DNA from: DASRAP01 sp964503275
Lineage (GTDB): Bacteria > Gemmatimonadota > Gemmatimonadetes > Gemmatimonadales > Gemmatimonadaceae
Reading direction: 5' to 3'
DNA: 64,000 nucleotides
Assembly: GCA_964503275.1 (NCBI GenBank)
Contig: CAZCZO010000002.1
Location: 1-64,000 of the forward strand
The position numbers were made by a program, and so were the translations under genes. Below are positions 1-5,833 of the stretch, piece by piece. The number at the start of each line of letters is the position of its first letter. Within the stretch, counting starts at the first letter, position 1. The notes beneath the pieces are model-generated. The model searched no databases, had not been told where the DNA came from, and saw nothing but the letters and a program-made list of their open reading frames with translations.

Positions 1-217
1 CCCAAGCAGCATAACCGCCCAATCCCACCGGCTCTACGAAAGCGGGGCAAGTTCATTATGCCGCAACGCCACGCGGCATAGCGTGCTGAGGGGCAAACCT
101 CATTAGTGCGTATCCGATTGCAGCGCAGCGCCTTGCGGGGTCACTCGCCGAGCGGCACTTTGGAGATAGGCCGCGAGGCTTGCAAGGTTGCCGCATTTAC
201 CGGCGGATATCCTCGCT
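1..217. other. Left flank, no supported gene
   Basis: I see no convincing coding region here. A perfect 8-bp inverted repeat lies at 57-64 and 73-80 with an 8-base loop. If 218-236 is an attI site, an integrase gene would be expected further left on the minus strand. The longest minus-strand frame in this stretch is about 50 codons and shows no tyrosine-recombinase features. Confidence 0.5.
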
Positions 218-236
218 GTCTAATTTGAAGTTAGAC
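218..236 (+). other. attI-like recombination site (integron)
   Basis: The site reads GTCTAA, 7 bases, then TTAGAC, so two half-sites are inverted around a 7-base spacer ending in the core GTTAGAC (230-236). From memory the simple site of class 1 attI has the same CTAA-N7-TTAG layout. No attC-type stem can be drawn immediately to the left, which favours attI over the attC of a preceding cassette. Recombination would occur between G230 and T231. The integrase itself is not in the window. Confidence 0.5.
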
Positions 237-273
237 GCACAACCAACCCGTGGCGCGAGGTTAGATTGGGAGC

Positions 274-1431
274 ATGAATCACCAGCCCATGATGGTGAAG
301 GAGCAGATCGCTCTTTGGCCCAGCGACGCGAGCGCCGAGGAGCCAGACTTCCTCGAGCGGCAACTCATCACCTACATCGGTAACAAGAGAGCCCTGCTTG
401 GCCCCATCGGCCAAGCCGTTGAGCAGGTCAAGCGCCGAATCGGACACAGGCGAATGCGTTCGTTCGACGCCTTCGCCGGTTCGGGCGTGGTCTCCCGTTT
501 CCTGAAAGCGCACTCGGCCTATCTTGCCTCGAACGACATCGAAGATTACGCCGCCGTCACCGGCCGCTGCTACCTCAGCAATCGCAGCGCAGTCGACTGG
601 AAAGCATTGCGTGGCTGGGTCGCCGACCTGAACGCCAAAGTGTGCTCTTCCGATTTCGAACCGGGCTTCATCGAGGATCTATATGCGCCTCGAAACGATG
701 AAGCGATTACCCCAGACGACCGGGTCTTCTACACTCGGCAAAATGCCAAGCGCCTCGACAACTACCGACGCCTGATCGAGCTGGCGCCAGCCGAAATCAA
801 GGAGCTGCTGCTCGGGCCGTTAATCAGCCGAGCCTCGATTCACGCGAACACCGCGGGTGTCTTCAAGGGGTTTTACAAGAACAAGAACACTGGGATCGGC
901 CAGTTCGGTGGTAGCGGCTCGGATGCCCTTGTCCGCATAACCGGTCAGATTACTCTTGAGGCGCCGGTCCTCAGCCGCTTCGAATGCGACTACGAAGTCA
1001 TCCAAGAGGATGCCAACGCCGCGGCTCGTCGCCAAAAGGACCTCGATCTGACATACGTCGATCCTCCCTACAACCAGCACCCTTACGGGTCGAACTACTT
1101 CATGCTGAACCTCTTGGTCCGGTATGAGCGGCCATCGGAGATCAGCCAAGTCTCCGGTATTCCAACCGACTGGCGCAGGTCTGGCTACAACGTGCGCGCG
1201 CGTTCCCTTCCGTTACTCCGCGACCTACTTGAGTCGGTCGACTCAAAGTTTCTCCTGGTCTCATTCAACAACGAGGGATTCATCTCCCCCCCGGAAATGC
1301 GCGAGATGCTTGAGCGTCTCGGAACAGTCACCGTGTTCGAAACCGCATATAACGCATTCCGCGGGAGTCGGAACTTCAACAATCGGCCTATTCACGTGAC
1401 CGAGCAACTGTTCCTCGTCGAGCGGAGATAG
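274..1431 (+). CDS. D12-class DNA N6-adenine methyltransferase
   Basis: This enzyme transfers a methyl group from S-adenosylmethionine to adenine N6 and would protect host DNA from the nuclease encoded 6 bases downstream. Motif X-like YIGNKR is at residues 34-39, the AdoMet motif FDAFAGSG at 64-71 and the catalytic DPPY motif at about 263-266, an order typical of the MethyltransfD12 (Dam/EcoRV/DpnII-like) class. The C-terminus keeps the family-typical AFRGSRN block. At 385 residues it is somewhat longer than Dam. The start at 274 has GGGAG almost abutting it; Met6 (289) is an alternative. Recognition sequence cannot be read, but from the partner an AATT-containing site is likely. Confidence 0.93.
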   Translation: MNHQPMMVKEQIALWPSDASAEEPDFLERQLITYIGNKRALLGPIGQAVEQVKRRIGHRRMRSFDAFAGSGVVSRFLKAHSAYLASNDIEDYAAVTGRCYLSNRSAVDWKALRGWVADLNAKVCSSDFEPGFIEDLYAPRNDEAITPDDRVFYTRQNAKRLDNYRRLIELAPAEIKELLLGPLISRASIHANTAGVFKGFYKNKNTGIGQFGGSGSDALVRITGQITLEAPVLSRFECDYEVIQEDANAAARRQKDLDLTYVDPPYNQHPYGSNYFMLNLLVRYERPSEISQVSGIPTDWRRSGYNVRARSLPLLRDLLESVDSKFLLVSFNNEGFISPPEMREMLERLGTVTVFETAYNAFRGSRNFNNRPIHVTEQLFLVERR

Positions 1432-1437
1432 CCCCGC

Positions 1438-2151
1438 ATGGCTCGTAAGCATCAGCTGCGTGACCAGAGAGCTGGCACAGTCATCAATGTCACCTCGAAG
1501 AGCCAGGAGTCAGACGTCACCAAAGCGTTACGCCAAGTTGTCAGTCACCTCGATTCCAAGTTTGGGGCAAAGGTCAGCTTGGTGCACCAGAAGCAGTGGC
1601 TGCTTCGGGACATTGTCGCCGAATTGCGCGCCACGTACCCGAACATGGATTTCCACTACCACTTCGATACAAGCTCGATCCGGCCCGATGGCGGCATTCT
1701 GTACATGCAAGGACCGCCGAACGACACGCTCAGCTACCCGATTCTGATCGCTGAAGTCAAGAATCAGGGCACGAACGATCTTCGCGCGAGTGAAGGCCTG
1801 CCAAAACAGGCGAAGGGTAACGCGATCGAGCGGCTGGGGAAGAACCTCATTGGCCTCCGAACGGCGTTGATGCGGGAAAGCATCTTTCCATTTGTCTGTT
1901 TCGGATACGGCTGCGACTTTGAGGCAGGTTCATCGATCCTGGACCGCGTATCGACGATGGCGATGTTCGGCAAACTGAATACGACGCACCTGCACAACGA
2001 AGAAGAGGGCAAGTTTAACAGGGGTAGCTTCTATTTTCGCGAGCAGAAGTGGTCCGTCGAAGAGATGGCCAGGGTAATGATCGACATCGCGGAGCGCTCC
2101 GTCCTGTACTACTTCTCGAAGTATCGCGAGCAGCACTTCAAGCGGTCGTAG
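1438..2151 (+). CDS. EcoRI-family type II restriction endonuclease
   Basis: The 237-residue protein has the PD-(D/E)xK core RPDGG (Asp84) and AEVK (Glu106, Lys108). About 20 residues later it has GNAIER (127-132), which I recall as the EcoRI segment that contacts the AATT centre of its site. Family resemblance continues through MRESIFPFV and to the C-terminal helix KWSVEEMARVMIDI. It is shorter than EcoRI (277). It should cut double-stranded DNA as a homodimer, protecting against phage or stabilising the cassette. The gene follows the methyltransferase by 6 bases and ends 8 bases before the attC, so nuclease and methylase travel together. Exact flanking-base specificity is unknown. Confidence 0.85.
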   Translation: MARKHQLRDQRAGTVINVTSKSQESDVTKALRQVVSHLDSKFGAKVSLVHQKQWLLRDIVAELRATYPNMDFHYHFDTSSIRPDGGILYMQGPPNDTLSYPILIAEVKNQGTNDLRASEGLPKQAKGNAIERLGKNLIGLRTALMRESIFPFVCFGYGCDFEAGSSILDRVSTMAMFGKLNTTHLHNEEEGKFNRGSFYFREQKWSVEEMARVMIDIAERSVLYYFSKYREQHFKRS

Positions 2152-2159
2152 CGCCTGGC

Positions 2160-2255
2160 GTCTAACGACGCAATGAAGCTGACGAGCGGGCTGCGGAGTG
2201 CTCGCTTCGCTCGCCTTTATTTGATCCGCTCGCAGCTTATTGCTGGGCGTTATGC
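2160..2255 (+). other. attC site of cassette 1
   Basis: R'' is GTCTAAC (2160-2166) and the R' crossover is at G2249/TTATGC. The inner arms AGCTG-A-CGAGCGG (2177-2189) and CCGCTCGCAGCT (2226-2237) form a 12-bp stem with a single unpaired A2182. One extra base in the left arm is the hallmark extrahelical base of attC sites. The apex (2190-2225) is the variable loop. Length is 96 bp, within the known attC range. Confidence 0.88.
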
Positions 2256-2594
2256 GGACTTGCGCGCGGGACGCTTACGGCCAACCGTCGCGAACGCTTC
2301 GCCGATCTTCGTGCCAGACGCCCCGGACACAATCAGCGACCGGACGAGCAAGTCAATCGAGACCGACTTGTCCGCCGCCTCCATCTTGGCCACCCGCGAC
2401 TGGCTCGAGCCGAGTGCGCGTGCGAGCTGCGCCTGCGTCCAATGCCGCTCGACGCGTGCCTCCTTGAGCACGCGCGCCAGCTCGGCTCGCACCGCGACGA
2501 GCGTCGCCTCTTCGTCCGTCAGGCCCAGGAAATCCTGAGCGGTTCCGACCTTCCAGCCAGCCGCCTCCAGGCGCTGGCGCTTCTCCTTACGCAT
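2250..2594 (-). CDS. higA: HigA-type XRE antitoxin
   Basis: The protein has an N-terminal segment FLGLTDEEATLVAVRAELA followed by a Cro/C1 helix-turn-helix (WTQAQLARALGSSQSRVAKME), the layout of antitoxins partnered with Gp49/HigB toxins. It should bind the toxin and repress the operon through the palindromes near 2958-2990. I prefer the ATG at 2594 (114 residues) because GGGAGGAG sits just upstream (2598-2605, minus strand). A GTG at 2615 overlaps the toxin stop by four bases (GTGA) and would give 121 residues. The TAA stop (2250-2252) coincides with the integron core, so recombination always preserves it. Confidence 0.85.
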   Translation of the reverse strand: MRKEKRQRLEAAGWKVGTAQDFLGLTDEEATLVAVRAELARVLKEARVERHWTQAQLARALGSSQSRVAKMEAADKSVSIDLLVRSLIVSGASGTKIGEAFATVGRKRPARKSA

Positions 2595-2611
2595 CGGCTC
2601 CTCCCGTGGCC

Positions 2612-2944
2612 TCACACGCTGTCGTAGCGCTTCAACCGAGCCTTGCAGGTGTCAATCACGTGCTTCGGGGTCTGCCCCGTCTTCTTCGCGAACACTTCGA
2701 GGATCACGACGGCATCCTCGTCCAACCGATACATGATGCGCCACGTCACGTTCTCATCCACGATGCGCAGCTCGTGGCACCGCGGGCCGACGCTCGGCAT
2801 CGGGCGCGAGGCCGGCATCCCCAGCCGGTCGCCCCGCTGGAGCATGCGCAGCAGGACGCCCGCTTCGAGGCGCGCCGCAGCCGAGAAGGGTGGCGTCTTG
2901 ACCTCGCCGTGCAGCCAGACCAGCGGCTTGTCGTGAGGGGACAT
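2612..2944 (-). CDS. higB: HigB/Gp49-type mRNA-interferase toxin
   Basis: The 110-residue protein fits the RelE-superfamily Gp49/HigB pattern: early PLVWLHGEVKTPPFS, a central ELRIVDENVTWRIMY strand pair and the C-terminal FAKKTGQTP block followed by a helix. Family members cleave ribosome-bound mRNA. Toxin precedes antitoxin, as is normal for higBA. No Shine-Dalgarno sequence is visible before the ATG at 2944, and a promoter 10 box ends about 6 bases upstream, so the transcript is probably leaderless. This would favour fast post-segregational expression if the cassette were lost. Inference for this member rests on family similarity. Confidence 0.87.
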   Translation of the reverse strand: MSPHDKPLVWLHGEVKTPPFSAAARLEAGVLLRMLQRGDRLGMPASRPMPSVGPRCHELRIVDENVTWRIMYRLDEDAVVILEVFAKKTGQTPKHVIDTCKARLKRYDSV

Positions 2945-2950
2945 TGGAGG

Positions 2951-2990
2951 AGGCTAATGTCACGACTGACATATGTCAATACCGACATAG
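2951..2990 (-). promoter_or_regulatory. higBA promoter and operator
   Basis: On the minus strand TTGACA (complement of 2974-2979) is followed after 17 bases by TAGCCT (complement of 2951-2956), placing transcription start near 2944, the toxin ATG. The promoter is buried in palindromes: TGACATATGTCA (2967-2978) is perfect, and TGTCA-N4-TGACA (2958-2971) overlaps it. These are plausible HigA operators giving autorepression. Confidence 0.6.
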
Positions 2991-2992
2991 CC

Positions 2993-3089
2993 GCATAACG
3001 ACGCTTGCTGCTGACGGCCACGATGAGGATGGCGCGGGCTACGCCCGCGCGTTCTATTGGAGCGTCCACAGCAGAAGCAAACGATACAG
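2993..3089 (+). other. attC site of cassette 2
   Basis: R'' is GCATAAC (2993-2999). The arms GCTT-G-CTGCTG (3003-3013) and CAGCAGAAGC (3069-3078) pair over 10 bp with one extra base, G3007, in the left arm. A second hairpin (GCGCGGG...CCCGCGC, about 3032-3050) caps the loop. The right core should read GTTRRRY but reads GATACAG (3083-3089), so the outer junction is non-canonical. Confidence 0.75.
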
Positions 3090-3114
3090 CCCGGAGCTTA
3101 CTCCTAGCTGTATC
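3083..3114. repeat. Hairpin at the right cassette junction
   Basis: GATACAGC (3083-3090) pairs with GCTGTATC (3107-3114). Inside it GGAG and CTCC pair around a CTTA loop, with two bases unpaired on each side. The hairpin begins at the inferred crossover base of cassette 2. It may be a secondary integration target, a terminator or chance. It lies 39 bases before the vapB start. Confidence 0.5.
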
Positions 3115-3152
3115 AGGCTTTACCCTTCGTGCGTATCCTCCGGGAGGCAACG

Positions 3153-3365
3153 ATGGCCAAGGCGCGTAGCGAGATTCGCCGCAAGAACATGCTCATCGAC
3201 CAGCGGAAGCTGGACGCCGCCAAGGCCGCGCTCGGCGCCGAGACCGAGACTGCCGCCGTCGACGCCGCACTGGATCTCGTCGTCTTCCGCGCAGAGGTGT
3301 TTCGCGGACTCGACGCCCTGGTCGCCGCCGGCGGACTTGAGGTCCCGACGCGCCGCGCTGGGTGA
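3153..3365 (+). CDS. vapB: VapB-type antitoxin
   Basis: The 70-residue protein has the VapB pattern: a basic N-terminus with RRKNMLIDQRKLDAAKAALG, then TETAAVDAALDLVVFRAEV, ending in a short tail that would occupy the toxin groove. I start at the ATG at 3153 because GGGAGG lies at 3142-3147; an upstream in-frame codon at 3129 lacks a binding site. Its stop overlaps the toxin GTG by four bases (GTGA, 3362-3365), indicating translational coupling. It lies just outside the integron cassettes with no attC of its own, so it is probably chromosomal or a degraded cassette. Confidence 0.82.
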   Translation: MAKARSEIRRKNMLIDQRKLDAAKAALGAETETAAVDAALDLVVFRAEVFRGLDALVAAGGLEVPTRRAG

Positions 3366-3778
3366 TCTGCACGCTCGACACCAGCGTCCTCGTCGATGCG
3401 CTCCGGCAGTCGGCGGAACTCGACCGGCTGAAGGCGTTCCTGAGCTGGGCGCTGCCGTCCACGGTCCTGTCCAGCGTCGTCGTCGCCGAACTGATGGCTG
3501 GCGCGCGGTCCGCAAAGGCCCGCGAGGCCCTCGAGCAACAGTTCTTGGCACCGTTCGAGCGCCGCGGACGGATCCTCGCCCCGAGCGCTGCGGCGTGGCG
3601 ACGGGCGGCGGCGAACATGGGGCCCTCCCCGACTGCCAGTCGCCTCAGCGACATGCTGCTCGCGTGCCAAGCGCGCGAGTACGGCTGGACCATCGTCACG
3701 CGCGGCGCGGACTTCACCGCGATCCGAAAGTCCATCACCGGCCTGAAGGTCGCCGCGCCGTTCCCCGCCCGCCCGTAA
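3362..3778 (+). CDS. vapC: VapC PIN-domain ribonuclease toxin
   Basis: This 138-residue PIN protein begins LDTSVLVDA with catalytic Asp6. Glu43 (VVVAELMAG), Asp97 (RLSDMLLA) and Asp117 (TRGADF) complete the four-acid Mg2+ site of VapC endoribonucleases, so it looks active. Related toxins cut tRNA or rRNA. It starts with GTG overlapping the vapB stop. No third gene is linked; the next supported gene starts at 3868 with no shared frame. Confidence 0.88.
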   Translation: MICTLDTSVLVDALRQSAELDRLKAFLSWALPSTVLSSVVVAELMAGARSAKAREALEQQFLAPFERRGRILAPSAAAWRRAAANMGPSPTASRLSDMLLACQAREYGWTIVTRGADFTAIRKSITGLKVAAPFPARP

Positions 3779-3867
3779 GTCCTTCGCGATGAACAGCCGC
3801 TTGGTCTTGAAGCGGTGCGACCGGCTGCTTCGCGACGCGGCGCCATCTACACGACAGCACCGATCCC

Positions 3868-4095
3868 ATGCCCTCTGCACCCCGACCTTCCCGCTACCAG
3901 TGTCCACGCTGTGGCTCGACTCACATCGCGGCAATCGTTCTCGGACTGCCCTTGAGGGATGCTGAGCTGGAGCGGCGCATCGCCGCGGGCGAGATCGTGC
4001 TCAGAGGCTGCCTCATCCTGGGCAATGATCCGGAGCGCCACTGCAACGGCTGTGGTCACGAGTGGCGTACCAGCCCACCGGATGCACCCGTGTAG
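3868..4095 (+). CDS. Small zinc-ribbon protein of unknown function
   Basis: The 75-residue protein has two cysteine knuckles, CPRCGS at residues 12-17 and CNGCGHEW near 59-66, expected to bind one zinc. Between them is a hydrophobic and charged segment with GGC-like RGCLILGND. Proteins of this layout are widespread, small and uncharacterised. No operon partner is evident: vapC ends 89 bases upstream and a decayed hydrolase follows. I do not assign a function. Confidence 0.65.
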   Translation: MPSAPRPSRYQCPRCGSTHIAAIVLGLPLRDAELERRIAAGEIVLRGCLILGNDPERHCNGCGHEWRTSPPDAPV

Positions 4096-4234
4096 CGTGC
4101 GGCGCCCCGGAGCACCGCCCGGTCGCTGCCGCTGGGTGGCCCTGCGGACCTCGCGATCGTACTGTTCGTGGTGGACACCAGCGGTGTAGCATCGACTGGG
4201 ACGCTCCACCCCTGACTGACCTGCCCGCCCTTGG

Positions 4235-4729
4235 ATGCGCATGACGCCCCTCGCCGCCGCACTAAACATCGCTGTCGGGGCTGGACTGCTCACCTTCCAT
4301 CCGAGCCGTCCCCTGTACATGCAGCAGCGCCCCATCGCGTTGCGCGCGCCGGACGGGACCCTCTTGCAGGGGACGCTCTCTCGTCCGCGATGGCGCCGCG
4401 CCGACGTACCCGGGCATGGTGAGCGCGCTCGGCACCCTCCGCGCTTCCACATCTTGCTGGCCAGCCCCGCCGTTCCCACCGGCGTCGAACAGTACTACAG
4501 CGATCTCTCCGGCGACGGGTCACGGCCCCCGCAGGTGACGGATCGGCGCGAGCTCGAAGCGCGGGTCCTCGCGTACGCCGGCCGACGTGGATACGACCCC
4601 CTGCCGGTCCTCGCACGATCCACGGTCCCGACACTCTGGCTGCTCGGCGACCGCGATCTGAGTGTGCCGACCTTCGCGTCACGCCGCGCGCTGGACTCGC
4701 TGTCGCAGGCCGTGGTCCGCGCGCCATGA
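4235..4729 (+). pseudogene. Decayed alpha/beta hydrolase
   Basis: The frame reads like the two ends of an alpha/beta hydrolase with the middle missing. Residues about 28-50 (RPIALRAPDGTLLQGTLSRP) match a family N-terminal strand pair. Residues about 72-95 (LLASPAVPTGVEQYYSDL) and about 120-155 (YDPLPVLARSTVPTLWLLGD) match the cap end and the Asp-bearing strand. The GxSxG nucleophile elbow is absent and the frame stops before the catalytic His, so it cannot be an active hydrolase. Internal deletion is the simplest explanation. Confidence 0.6.
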
Positions 4730-4765
4730 CGGATCATGCTGCCGACCGCCGCAGCGGTGAGGCCG

Positions 4766-5764
4766 ATGCGTAGCGTCGCGGTGGTCGTTGCCATCGTTGC
4801 GGTCTGCTCGCCCGCGTGTGAGCGGAGCGCCGCGCGCGAGGCGGTCGACACGGTGATCGCAGCGCCCGCGCCGGGGATCGTGCAGTGGGAGCGGATGACG
4901 GCCGATGCGGGATATCCTCCCGGCTACAACTTCCCGGTCCACGTCGCGCCGGATGGCCGGTTCATCGCGCTGCGGACTGAGGGTACCTGGTACTCGCGTG
5001 ACGGGATCCGCTGGACGCGCGGCGCCTTGCGTCCGAGCGGACTGAATTCCGCGTACCTCAAGTACGTGCAGCACGAGGGTGCGACCTGGGCGCTGGGGAC
5101 CTTGCAGGGCAACTATGAACGGTTCAGCGTGGAGCCGCTCATCCACCGCACAGCCACGTACGAGGCGTGGGAGCTGGTGGGGCGCGCCCCGACGTTGCCG
5201 CAGATCGTCTTCTACGCTGCCGTCAGCTTCCGCGGCGCCATCTGGCTCCTCGGAGGCTACGACCGACAACGACAGGAAACGGCGGAGATCTGGCAGTCCA
5301 ACGATGGCGTGACGTGGCGGCGGGTGGTCGCCCGCGCGCCGTGGTCGCCCCGTGCGGGCGCGAGCGCCATCGTGTTCAGGGATCGCCTGTATCTGATCGG
5401 CGGTGGTCGGATCGACGGTCCACAAGCGAACGATGTGTGGTCCAGTGCAGACGGCATCGCCTGGGAGCGCGAGACCGATCGGATCACCGCGGACGGATCG
5501 ACCGGCAGTCCCGTCGTCTTCGGCGACCGACTGTGGATGATCGGCGCGAACCGTGCGGGGGAATTCGCCTCGGCCGTGCTCGTGTCCGATGACGGCCGCC
5601 GTTGGGATCCTCTGTCGGCGCCATGGTCTCCGCGCGGCGGAGTCGCCGTGTGGGTCCATGGAGGTGACCTGTTCATGACGGGCGGCAAGTACTCGACCGT
5701 CCGGAACGGGGAGACCGTGTTCGAGTATCTCAGTGATGTGTGGCGTATGCGCTCGACCCCATAG
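4766..5764 (+). CDS. Kelch-repeat beta-propeller lipoprotein
   Basis: The protein (332 residues from ATG 4766) starts with a hydrophobic signal ending in Cys residues (VAVCSPAC), compatible with a lipoprotein. At least four kelch-like blades follow, each with a hydrophobic strand, a GG pair and a SxDGxxW end: FRGAIWLLGGYD, RDRLYLIGGG, GDRLWMIGA and GGDLFMTGGK. SNDGVTW, SADGIAW and SDDGRRW are also Asp-box-like. It is probably an extracytoplasmic binding or scaffold protein; the ligand is unknown. An upstream in-frame start at 4736 would put ten residues before the signal, so I prefer 4766. Confidence 0.72.
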   Translation: MRSVAVVVAIVAVCSPACERSAAREAVDTVIAAPAPGIVQWERMTADAGYPPGYNFPVHVAPDGRFIALRTEGTWYSRDGIRWTRGALRPSGLNSAYLKYVQHEGATWALGTLQGNYERFSVEPLIHRTATYEAWELVGRAPTLPQIVFYAAVSFRGAIWLLGGYDRQRQETAEIWQSNDGVTWRRVVARAPWSPRAGASAIVFRDRLYLIGGGRIDGPQANDVWSSADGIAWERETDRITADGSTGSPVVFGDRLWMIGANRAGEFASAVLVSDDGRRWDPLSAPWSPRGGVAVWVHGGDLFMTGGKYSTVRNGETVFEYLSDVWRMRSTP

Positions 5765-5833
5765 AAGAACGCCACGCCGCTCACGGGATGGGTGTGCGCG
5801 CTGACGCAGTAGTCGGGTCGATATCTTGATGGG

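Larger units (their letters stand above)
231..2249 (+). mobile_element. Integron gene cassette 1: restriction-modification
   Basis: The cassette runs from TTAGAC (231-236) to G2249. Circularising it joins G2249 to TTAGAC and makes the R' core GTTAGAC. This is the exact reverse complement of the R'' box GTCTAAC (2160-2166), the pairing expected for a genuine cassette and its own attC. It contains two plus-strand genes, a methyltransferase and an EcoRI-family nuclease, and little else. One sampled line inside it is about 55% GC against about 70-75% for chromosomal genes nearby, consistent with transfer. Confidence 0.85.
2250..3083 (-). mobile_element. Integron gene cassette 2: HigBA toxin-antitoxin, reversed
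   Basis: The cassette starts with TTATGC (2250-2255) and its attC R'' is GCATAAC (2993-2999), the exact reverse complement of GTTATGC. Its right limit is G3083. It encodes a toxin-antitoxin pair on the minus strand with its own promoter, the usual arrangement for toxin-antitoxin cassettes. The first three bases, TTA, are the antitoxin stop codon read backwards, so the gene runs right to the crossover point. Confidence 0.8.

Noticed and set aside
9..57. Possible attC site starting with GCATAAC at 9-15
   Set aside because: The matching right core would be GTTCATT at 51-57, which does not fit GTTRRRY. Only four base pairs of stem can be drawn and the total length of 49 bases is too short.
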